A model generated the notes under the pieces. It saw only the letters and a list, made by a program, of their open reading frames with translations. It did no database searches and had not been told where the DNA came from. Made by a program: the position numbers and the translations under genes. This document shows, in pieces, positions 6,701 to 13,209 of a stretch of 46,034 nucleotides of DNA (positions are counted from its first letter, which is position 1; the number at the start of each line of letters is the position of its first letter). This DNA is from Zygnema cylindricum (taxonomy: Eukaryota; Streptophyta; Zygnematophyceae; Zygnematales; Zygnemataceae). The DNA is taken from positions 1-46,034 of the forward strand of contig JBBHKE010001682.1 of assembly GCA_037447655.1 (NCBI GenBank). The letters are read 5' to 3'.

Positions 6701-8209
6701 TGCTGTGAAGATTCCTTTCCTAGTTCCTGTTTCAAACTCCTTTTCATCTAGGACAGCTGTTGAGACTAGGTTCTTCCTAAGTTGTGGAATGTAAAGAACG
6801 TCTGAGAGTGTTACAATTGAGGCCTTTCCATCAACTAGAACCTTCAAGTCAACAGTTCCAACAAGACTTGTGGTTTCTACTCTACCATCTCCGTACTCTA
6901 TCTCAACTGTTGGGATCTTTCTCAGTTTAGTGAACCACCGCTTATCTTTGCACATATGCATTGAAGCCCCTGAGTCTATGATCCACCCATCCTCGGGTGG
7001 ATCCCTCTTACCTCCGAAAGCACACTTTTGTCTCCGTGGAATATCGACATGCTTTTCAGTGTTTTTCGGATTAAGGAGAAGCTCCTCAAGCTCCTCTTCA
7101 GGTTCAGTTTTTTCTTCCACTTCCTCATCAAGAACTTGAGTCAGGAAAGCCTTTTTCTTTCCTCCGTCCTTTGAGGTTCCTTGACCATCTTTCAGTCGAA
7201 GATCTGCAAGTCTGACACAATCTGCCATGTAGTGTCCCGGTTTCTTGCAGAAGTGACATAATCCTCCTCGAGAAGTTCCTCTCCCCTGTCTATCAAATCT
7301 GCCACCTCCTTGTCCTCTTCCACCAAAGTTTCGATAGGGATCTTTCCCTCTCTCCTCATCACGCTTCCGCCAATCAGCTCCTGCAGACAATGCTTGAACA
7401 CTTGGACTCCCTCTCCTAAGCTCTATGGTGCTTTCTTTCACTAAAATCATTCCCACAGTGTCATCCCAATTCCAATTGCTATCTCCTATGTCCTGCAATC
7501 GGTTAATGATATTCTCATACTCTTCAGGTAGTTTCATTATTAGTGTGTTCACTCTTTGTCTCTCAGACCATGAGTTACCTGCACTCTCTAACTCTCCAAA
7601 CAATGCTCCTAAATCATTGCAATAATTATCCATACTTCCTCCCTTATAAGTATAAGCTGCAATCTTATTTTCTGCCAACTGTTGCTGCTGCAATGATCCA
7701 CTCTTATATTTGTTAACTAGTGATATCCAAATCTGAGATGAAGATTTGACATGCATAAGGGGAATGGCAATGCCCTTTGCTACACTTTTAAGAATTAAGA
7801 GCTTAGCAACCTTGTCTTTGTAGTTCCACTTTTCATACTCCGATCTTTCGGTCTGAACCCTTGTCGCCGTTTTTGGTGGTGCTGCTGCCGGTATCGCCTT
7901 CGGCAATGGTGTCACTTGAGTTGCAACTCCTCCCTTTTCTCCTTCCATGACAATCTCCTCTCCTTCCTCATCTTCATCCTCGGTGATGGTGGCAGCTGTT
8001 TTACCAACTGTAGAGGCGGAGGTGCCAGAAAAACGTGTCCCTCCAAACCCAAGTGGAGGTGGGCATCGAATTTGTCCAGACACTATGCCCCATAGATGCT
8101 TCTCAAATAGTTCTCCCTCCATCATCATTTCCCAATAAAGAAAGTCTGATCCATCAAATATGGGCACCCTAGAGGGTGGGCCCATAACCTGAAATTCTGT
8201 GGTCTCCAT
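3773..8209 (-). CDS. Element B Gag-Pol polyprotein (gag, protease, integrase, RT, RNase H)
   Basis: A single 1478-residue frame codes for all replication proteins of a Ty1/copia element. Gag fills about 1-390 and has a zinc knuckle C318-C321-H326-C331. Protease has its catalytic DSGA at 412-415. Integrase follows: H543/H548/C577/C580 zinc finger, then catalytic D608, D671, E707, the canonical D-X62-D-X35-E spacing. Next come the WAES and KPGYLVGY segments, an acidic linker (850-910), reverse transcriptase (Asp in QMDIKTAFL near 1063, active site YVDD 1148-1151) and RNase H (D1328 in TWSDAS, E1368 region, D1404 in FCDNQAA, ADMMTK 1452-1457). Order PR-IN-RT-RH is diagnostic of copia. The chosen ATG (METTEFQ) lies inside the 5' LTR. 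Met9, in the primer-binding site, is an alternative start. There is no separate gag stop, so gag excess must come from another mechanism such as splicing or processing. No stop or missing catalytic residue was found. Confidence 0.96.
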   Translation of the reverse strand: METTEFQVMGPPSRVPIFDGSDFLYWEMMMEGELFEKHLWGIVSGQIRCPPPLGFGGTRFSGTSASTVGKTAATITEDEDEEGEEIVMEGEKGGVATQVTPLPKAIPAAAPPKTATRVQTERSEYEKWNYKDKVAKLLILKSVAKGIAIPLMHVKSSSQIWISLVNKYKSGSLQQQQLAENKIAAYTYKGGSMDNYCNDLGALFGELESAGNSWSERQRVNTLIMKLPEEYENIINRLQDIGDSNWNWDDTVGMILVKESTIELRRGSPSVQALSAGADWRKRDEERGKDPYRNFGGRGQGGGRFDRQGRGTSRGGLCHFCKKPGHYMADCVRLADLRLKDGQGTSKDGGKKKAFLTQVLDEEVEEKTEPEEELEELLLNPKNTEKHVDIPRRQKCAFGGKRDPPEDGWIIDSGASMHMCKDKRWFTKLRKIPTVEIEYGDGRVETTSLVGTVDLKVLVDGKASIVTLSDVLYIPQLRKNLVSTAVLDEKEFETGTRKGIFTASFDNEVYFIAEKGSQGMFRIVLCNEKSVLYSCASEMMLWHKRLGHVHLDRLKKMKKKGIVEGITFEDDETFDDCSGCAQGKIHRLPFPKATTFRREKVLDLVHTDVWGPARYASHGGKRWMLTITDDWSRYTKVYFLRHKSEVLRCFKEYKVWSEKLHETSIKEIRSDNGKEYTSRDFEEYLKEEGIHHEKTVPYNPEQNGVAERVNRTLGDMSRSMLSDKRIGLQFWAESMNYANFIKNRVLTSANKEETPYERWTGRKPDLSSLRVFGSQVYSLDSDKTKWKLEGRGKPGYLVGYDECTKGYRVYDLKKRDIILVKHIVVMNEEKSIDPFKYNKEVKIRFETDQFSDFDFENEEKEEGEKEKSADLTKEKEERTTSEATPQYEVETDEEFDETPELEDREAENLPKRNPRMPSIPASDFEGGRRSSKRLQERQVNNQLTKMSHPDEPQTYLEAINTPESSRWITAINEEMASIMEANTWELVDCPPDRKPIGCKWVFKLKLNPDNTIERYKARLVAKGYTQKEGIDYEETFAPVVRFPSVRILLSIAAAEDMEIHQMDIKTAFLHGELEEEIYMRQPEGFVESGEENKVCKLIKSLYGLKQAPRQWNIKLDEFLTGLGYIRISSDHSIYLFEDENGVIFIAIYVDDLLVLSKSLDKINKLKRDLRSSFDMKDLGEAKYILGIQMERDRGNRIIRLTQKEAIGNMLEKFQMEKANGCTTPMDLKKVSEGSEEGGIFIINDEMDEIERKFMENIPYRQIVGSLIYFMNCTRPDIAAAVGVLSRNLNEPRKRDWEAAKRVMRYLVGTRELWLHLGGEHTDITTWSDASYGDVPLRRCTTGYVLQIGSGACCWSSKQQKVVAQSTMEAEYMASCAATKELMWVKSLLEELGFMKFGTQNVFCDNQAAISIAANPKHHFKAKHMDIRLSFVREKVENKIIKLVHKTDREMIADMMTKAVPSPKLIYCRENCGLKLKSD
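8175..8189 (-). other. Primer-binding site of element B, matching the anticodon arm of initiator tRNA-Met
   Basis: Minus strand GGTTATGGGCCCACC abuts the 5' LTR end. It is complementary to GGUGGGCCCAUAACC of the plant initiator tRNA-Met anticodon arm (from memory) and not to the 3' CCA end. Drosophila copia is the established precedent for priming by a half tRNA cut in the anticodon loop. The site is also translated as V-M-G-P-P of Gag. Confidence 0.8.
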
Positions 8210-9078
8210 TGACCCACAGAATGAGCAGCCTATGTAAAGCCTCTAGGATAATATTTGCCCCTTCTACTTTCCCGCTGAATAAGCGCCGCCCAGGCACACA
8301 AATATTCAGACCACTCTCACCCTTGTGAGGACAAGACTCCCCTGAGTCAAACGCAAAAAGAATCACTGAATTTGCTCACCCGAGCAGTAAGTTATGGGTG
8401 GTCAAAGATGACCTTTATAGTTACAAGCTCTCTTAGAGAGAGAGGTACCTAAATATTACTAAGTCTCGGTCTGCCTACTCACGACTACCTACTATTAAAC
8501 CCTAGTCCAATAGGAACACTATAAAGTACAAGAAGGTACAATGGGCGATGTACTTATTGTACAACTATTGTACGACAAGGTCTACAAGGTGACACCTGTC
8601 ATATCGGAAGCCATGGTTCCTCCTCCCATCTTCTCCGGTATCAAATAATGTGGCGCCACGTGGCACCGCGTGACGCTATATCCGTATGCCGCCAAAAAGC
8701 TCACTTCGCGTGGCGGCTATAATGCCGGCCGTCCGATCAAAACATATTTTACACGGTTCAGATTCGCGTACATGCAGAAATTGCTCCTTTTGGTTAGTCT
8801 GCTGTTAATTAGCTGTTTCGTTAATGTTTATATATTTATGAAACCCGTCACGTGTATCGTTTCGTAACGCCTTAATGGTTAAGGCGTTAGGCTACAAAGA
8901 ATCTAGAGGTCACGGGTTCAAACCTAGACCTAGGCATCATTTTAGCCAAAATCCCTTAACTGCAAAAACTGCCACTTTCTAAATATGGCGGCAGCCATGG
9001 CGCGCCTTTGATCCTTACTCTCTTTCTTTAAAACAAAACTAAATAGGGAAGTGAACTATTAATTACCTCTTTTCAACA
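8190..9078 (-). repeat. Element B 5' LTR (889 bp), the active promoter copy
   Basis: Identical by my reading to 2870-3759 except for one missing base near 8952. It holds the same hairpins, TATA-like box, GTAC cluster and tRNA-like cassette as the 3' copy. The first seven Gag codons (METTEFQ) are in its last 20 bp. It ends in CA/TG termini followed by GGCTC (9079-9083). Confidence 0.93.
8866..8943 (+). other. Antisense tRNA-like cassette in LTR B (5' copy)
   Basis: Same sequence as in the 3' LTR: A box 8876-8886, B-box-like 8915-8924, TTTT 8940-8943, hairpin arms 8866-8875 and 8879-8888. In this copy it lies upstream of the Pol II promoter that would drive the element and points away from the coding region. 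Confidence 0.72.
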
Positions 9079-9083
9079 GGCTC
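9079..9083. repeat. Target site duplication of element B, right copy (GGCTC)
   Basis: Exact repeat of 2865-2869. It marks the insertion point of B in the E1 LTR. Confidence 0.92.
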
Positions 9084-9335
9084 CATTGCCACACAGAATT
9101 CGCAGATAAAAAGAAGCTGATCTAGATAGTGTCGACTCCAAGTTTGTATAAACCCAAATGATTGACCCCTTGACAATCACAACCCCATTATAGCTTCACC
9201 TTTGTGAAATAAGACTTTCTGTGTGCTCAGTTCCACCACAGAATGCAAAGTTAGAATATGAGATTTGGACACATTCACCCACTGTGACTTTTCCTTAGAA
9301 ATGCAGCCACCCAGGCAAGCAAAAACTCTGAACGA

Positions 9336-9370
9336 CTACACCATTGTGTAGCGTGGACTCCCTTGAGTCC
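9336..9370 (-). other. Conserved hairpins in U5 of LTR E1
   Basis: GGACTC/GAGTCC (9355-9370) and CTACAC/GTGTAG (9336-9351). In element sense the loops are AAGG and AATG. The second stem corresponds to CTCAC/GTGAG of family B and CCTTTAC/GTGAAGG of A1, so different bases keep the pairing. Confidence 0.62.
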
Positions 9371-9436
9371 GCAACAACAAGAATCACTGAAAATGATCAA
9401 CTGAATTGATGGTTATGGATGGCCAAAGTTTGCCAT

Positions 9437-9445
9437 TTATATAAG
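9437..9445 (-). promoter_or_regulatory. TATA box of LTR E1
   Basis: Minus strand CTTATATAAATGG lies between the GTAC cluster and the hairpins, the same relative place as in families B and H. This is the clearest TATA box of the E family. Confidence 0.6.
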
Positions 9446-9955
9446 ATGCTCTCTGGGAGAGACGGCTACCTACCCGAAATATTCTAAGTCTTATTCCCTC
9501 TCTACAACCCCTTCTATTAAAGTACGGCGCCAATCACAAGACTGTACCGTACACAAAAGTAGAAGCGTCGGTGTACTTTCTGTACGGCAGCTGTACGACA
9601 TGCGATACAGGTGACACCTGTCACATCCGAGCTTCTTGTCTTGCACTCCGGAAATTCCGCAACCACGTACGATGTCGCCACGTGTCATCCGGAGTGGCAT
9701 CGCCCGAAAACGCCAAGGCGGCCTTTCCGAAATCCCGGCTTGCACCACGGTAGTCAATTCACATCGCCTTTTTATCAGGAACGTCGAAACAAATGTCCGT
9801 AACATTTGTTTCGTGCGACATAAAAGGTACAGCGGGTTCTATGCCAAAGACTCCGTCCTAGTAGTTAAATGGAATCTTTTCCCTATATCTATTCAAATGC
9901 CTATCGTACCCTATATGTCCTAACACTGATCCAAGACTACAGGATAAAGCTATCA

Positions 9956-10018
9956 CCTACCGGTTAATCTAATAGACATTAGGTACCAGGATCAAATCCC
10001 GGAGCCGGTAGTCTTTTT
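9956..10018 (+). other. Antisense tRNA-like cassette in LTR E1
   Basis: Opposite to the element: ACCGGTTAATCTAA block (about 9958-9971), B-box-like GGATCAAATCC (9989-9999) and TTTTT (10014-10018). The flanks CTACCGG and CCGGTAG can pair as a 7-bp acceptor-like stem. The interval between blocks is short for a complete tRNA. Confidence 0.62.
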
Positions 10019-10213
10019 GGAACAGACTAAGGAGTAGCCTATTTTCTGTCATCTTAGACAACATAGGCAGCCATGGTTCTAGCTCTCTCTCCAGTCTTTA
10101 GTGACTACAACAAGTATGGGGACTGGAGAGTGGGGCGAGAAGCAAACTGCCTTTGTTTTAATTCTTCCTTTTATTTTTCCTATTCAGACCTAGAAAATAC
10201 ATAACTTTCAACA

Positions 10214-10544
10214 GTGGAACCGTAGCCGAGAGCCTAGCTCCTCTCACCATAGGTGTTCCTTTACCCTTCTCCCTTAATCCCCTTTCCATGGCAATTATTT
10301 TCCGTTCACCTTCCGTTGCATGTGAACTCTGGTTGGTTTTCTGCGAAGCGCCAGGTTAATTTCCATAGTGAGCTCCACCAAAGCCCATTGGCGGAAACCT
10401 CACTTGTCCCGAAACAATTCCCCATAAGTGCTTTTCGGAAAGCAATCTCTCCAACATAAATCCCCAATAGGTGAAATTTGTTCCATCAAACATAGACACC
10501 CTAGATGGTTGCCCTCCTCCCTCTTGAAACTCTATGGGGTCCAT
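10214..10544 (-). pseudogene. Copia element E2: gag N-terminus, cut by insertion of E1
   Basis: On the minus strand it starts at an ATG inside the E2 LTR (MDPIEFQEGGG) and continues with the signature gag N-terminus PSRVSMFDGTNFTYW and HLWGIVSGQV, which aligns with residues 12-50 of the B polyprotein. A stop follows GGAHYGN near 10356, and further sequence to 10214 is low-complexity linker. At 10214 the E1 LTR begins, so everything downstream of the linker was pushed away or lost. In B and H the LTR is followed by a tRNA-Met anticodon-arm primer site; here the corresponding bases read AGAGGGAGGGCAACC, which does not match it. Confidence 0.75.
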
Positions 10545-10803
10545 TCCCCCACAGAATTCGCAGATCCAAAGAAGCTTATCTAGTTATTGCCGACTCCAAG
10601 TTGATACAAACCCAAATGATTGACCCCTTGACAATCAGAATCCCAATACAACTTCACCCCTGTGAAATAAGACTTTCTGTGTGCTCAGTTCCACCACAGT
10701 TCCACCACAGAATGCAAAGCTAGAATATGAGATTTGGACACAATCACCCACTTTGACTTTCCCTTAGAAATGCAGCCACCCTGGCAAGCAAAGACTCTAA
10801 CCA

Positions 10804-10891
10804 GCTACACCCCTGTGTAGCCTGAGAGTCTGTAGCATGGACTCCACTGAGTCCGCAGCAAAAAGAATCTCTGAATTTGCTCCCCTGAGCA
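10804..10891 (-). other. Conserved hairpin series in R/U5 of LTR E2
   Basis: TGCTC/GAGCA (10878-10891), GGACTC/GAGTCC (10839-10854) and GCTACAC/GTGTAGC (10804-10821). Loops in element sense are AGGG, AGTG and AGGG. An extra 18 bp between stems 2 and 3 is absent in E1, yet both stems are kept. Confidence 0.62.
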
Positions 10892-11479
10892 GTAAGTTAT
10901 GAGTGGTCAAAGATGACCTTTTGTACAGGAGCTCTCTCGGAGAGAGGTGGCTACCTACTAAATTTTCTAAGTCCTATCTCTCTCTAAAAACTCTATCTAC
11001 TGACGTACGGCACCAATCACAATACTGTGTTGTACAGAAAAGTATAGGTGCCGGTGTACTTTCTATATGGCCATCGTAGGACATGGCCAAAAAGTCGACA
11101 CATGCCATATTTGGATTTGTTCCCATAATCTCTGGAGTTGCCTCAATCGAATGTGATTGTGCCACGTGTCATTTCACGTGGCGACGACCGAAAACCGCCA
11201 AGACGCCCATTCCGCGATCTCGGCATGTATTGTCGCCGTTCGATCAAGATCGGTTTTTAAATCCAACCGTCGAAAATCAATGCGCAGTATTTGTTTGCTA
11301 TCGAAACAAATGCGCGATATTCATTTAGTGAAGTACCGTACGCCGTACGTGCATTTAAATTGTGTCTATGTTACATGTATGTTCGCGCCGTTAACTGAAT
11401 TAATGTAATTGTACATCTTTAAATACTTATCAAATCCTTTATGTCTCAGCATTCATCTTAGTCAATATGATAAAGCTTA

Positions 11480-11545
11480 CGGCTAGTGGTGATTTGACGG
11501 ACGATAGGTACCAAGATCGAACCCTGGGTTCGTCAAATCCCTTTT
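11480..11545 (+). other. Antisense tRNA-like cassette in LTR E2
   Basis: Opposite to the element: CGGCTAGTGGTG block (about 11480-11491), B-box-like GATCGAACC (11515-11523) and TTTT (11542-11545). It is the most diverged member of the set but keeps the order and the terminator. Confidence 0.5.
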
Positions 11546-11780
11546 GGTAAATCTACCTAGATTCTACTTCCTTTCTCTCTAGGCAACTTAGGCACCTTAG
11601 GCAGCCATGTCTCTAGCTCCCTCTCTAGCCTTAAGTGACTACGACAAGTGTGGGGGTTAGAGAGCGGAGTTAGTGGCAGACCTCCTCCACTTCTTTTCTA
11701 TTTCACCCTAGAAGAATATCCTAAGAAAAACATTATTATCTACACAATATAGACCTAAAAAATACATATATTTCAACATT

Positions 11781-12203
11781 TCTCCTTTTATTCCCTCGCG
11801 CTGGATCGATGTTGTTTTGCTCGATGGTGTCCGTTCCATCTTCGGTGATATTGTTTTGGCGAACCCTACCTTGGCTACAATTATTGGCCAGGCGGCTCGA
11901 CATGTTGGGGTGGCAGCTTGTGATGACGCTAAGGCGAAAGAGCATGATTATGCCCCCCGGGACCCTATGGATGACTTTATTCTGATAGCGGTCGAGATCT
12001 TTGATTGTTTGGGTGTTGCATTGGACGTGTTTCTCCTTACCTGTGTTCGATGTGCTTTCGAGTGGCGAGGACCTGGGAGCCCTCCTCCTTTTGTGCTAAC
12101 TTCTTTTTATTGTCAATGTTTGTCTCAAGCTGTACATAGAGTGCAGGCTTATATTCTCCTTCGATCGAATATGGCCATTATGGATCGTCGGCGTGTTCCA
12201 TAA
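11781..12203 (+). pseudogene. Unassigned protein fragment, possibly the tail of a non-LTR-like reverse-transcriptase ORF
   Basis: An uninterrupted 140-codon frame enters from the E2 LTR junction with no upstream start and ends at TAA. Seen: RWIDVVLLDGV, FGDIVLANPT, a region rich in Ala and acidic residues, FILIAVEIFDCLG and RVQAYILLRSNMAIMDRR. I do not recognise a firm domain. The layout resembles, from memory, C-terminal tails found after the RT domain in some plant and algal RT-bearing ORFs (FGDVV-DPT and QR-QA-L-RA motifs), but no RT or endonuclease motif is present here. The stop is followed by T-rich sequence like a 3' untranslated region. It was truncated at its 5' side by E2. A broken host exon is an alternative. 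Confidence 0.35.
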
Positions 12204-12609
12204 CTCACTCAAATTGCTCCCACGAGCTGGGGGGACTCACGGGGTTGCTTTTAGTAGATATTCAATTGAGTTGGGGCTAGGCTTATAGCTTTGGCTTTGT
12301 TTGTTGTCGTGCTTCTCATTTTGGGTTTGTATGCTTTCATTTTACTTGCCATTCTTATGTGTTCATGTTGCTATCTTTGTTTTATATTTTTCCCTGCTTG
12401 TAGTTTTTCATTTTTGGCCTTGCCACCCTTTTTGTACTCTCGAAACTCAGATGTTTTACCATCGTGTTTTTTAATTTATCCTGCCTCAATTATTTTCCTA
12501 CGTTTTCTCTCTATTTCAAAGCCAGCATTGATTCTAGCAACAAGTCTTAACGAGGTCTTGTTCATTCTGGGTGTTAGATATTCTAAATTAGCGCCAGTAC
12601 AATTGAAAG
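12204..12609 (+). other. T-rich region after the 11781-12203 frame
   Basis: Strongly T-rich, with a palindromic-looking GGACTCACGGGG segment shortly after the stop. It may be the 3' untranslated part of the same degraded element. No other gene or repeat could be recognised. Confidence 0.3.
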
Positions 12610-12611
12610 CA

Positions 12612-12865
12612 TATCCAACAATCGAAACTAGTACACGCTCATCGTTTTTAGTGTTAAAGATTTTTTCGCCACTTAAAACATCAGCGCACACTTGTCAGAT
12701 TGTCAATCGGTGACCGACAATAGGAAGGTGATAATCTTACCTTCAATTGGAATCGTCAGATTGAGAATCCGTTAAGTGTGCAAGAAGAAAATATGTTTTA
12801 AGTGGCGAAAAAAAAAAAAAAACTAACAACGATGAGTGGTGTAGTTAGACGACCAATATTGGACA
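12612..12865. mobile_element. Small inverted-repeat element (MITE-like, about 255 bp)
   Basis: The inner arms TTCGCCACTTAAAACA (12664-12680) and its complement (12793-12808) are exact. Outside them, 12612-12663 and 12809-12865 continue as imperfect inverted repeats (CTCATCGTT...TAGT, TCG..ACAC). The centre has a second pair CACACTT/AAGTGTG. There is no coding capacity. The outer ends are too worn to fix the target duplication. Confidence 0.55.
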
Positions 12866-13206
12866 AATGGACATACTGCTCGAACTCTAGTCCTTCGAAA
12901 TGCGGCTTTAAGTGAATGGTAATTTTTTAGATGCTTGAAACTCCTTGGGTGTTACACTCTTACTACATAGGTTACTCTCATCCACCCTAAATATGGTCAT
13001 CCCCTTTTTTTGATTTGATTTAGATAGCTCTTAACTCACAAAATTGGTGGCGACGAAATCGTACGACCATGGCGAAGGGTTACAAAACTACACCGGCGCA
13101 TCGTTATTACATACTATAGGGAAACACTTTTATAACAGTCAAAGTTTTTTTTCTCGTCACTTAAAATTCTGATTTTCAATCGTGACGTCATGACCGAAAG
13201 GTACAA
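12866..13206. other. No gene recognised
   Basis: A/T-rich sequence with CGTGACGTCATGA near 13180, a motif also seen inside M1. No open frame, RNA or repeat could be supported. Confidence 0.4.
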
Positions 13207-13209
13207 TAA

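Larger units (their letters stand above)
2870..9078 (-). mobile_element. Element B: complete, apparently intact Ty1/copia LTR retrotransposon
   Basis: It is 6209 bp on the minus strand: 5' LTR 8190-9078, primer-binding site 8175-8189, one long polyprotein frame 8209-3773, polypurine tract 3767-3760, 3' LTR 3759-2870, and GGCTC duplications outside. The two LTRs differ, by my reading, only in one base of an A/C run (ATACCC at about 3632 against ATCCC), so insertion is recent. It landed in the LTR of E1. Every part needed for autonomous transposition can be seen, which sets it apart from all other elements in the window. A second, cut copy of its LTR is at 16306-16655. Transcription would run right to left from the promoter in the 5' LTR. 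Confidence 0.95.
9084..10213 (-). repeat. Family-E copia 5' LTR of element E1 (main part)
   Basis: With 2853-2869 it forms a 1147-bp LTR on the minus strand whose internal neighbour is the gag relic at 1905-2852. It starts TGTTGAAAG (complement at 10213). Contents in element order: tRNA-like cassette (9956-10018), G-box CACGTG near 9681, six GTAC motifs in about 9521-9597, a TATA box (9437-9445) and hairpins (9336-9370). It pairs with the E2 LTR at 10525-11778 over most of its length, with many substitutions and indels. The flank at 10214 is E2 gag, so E1 inserted there. Confidence 0.82.
10525..11778 (-). repeat. Family-E copia 5' LTR of element E2 (1254 bp)
   Basis: TG at 10525 and CA at 11778 give LTR termini TGTTGAAATA...TTTCA in element sense. 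Hairpins lie at 10804-10891, a GTAC-rich block around 11005-11065, paired CACGTG motifs near 11163-11181, and the tRNA-like cassette at 11480-11545. It is the oldest layer of the left nest. The right flank (11779 on) is unrelated non-LTR-like sequence, so E2 inserted into that. Confidence 0.82.

Noticed and set aside
12291-12713. 140-residue hydrophobic frame that looks membrane-like
   Set aside because: T-rich DNA gives Phe/Leu/Cys-rich frames by composition; it runs into the inverted-repeat element and has no conserved motif.
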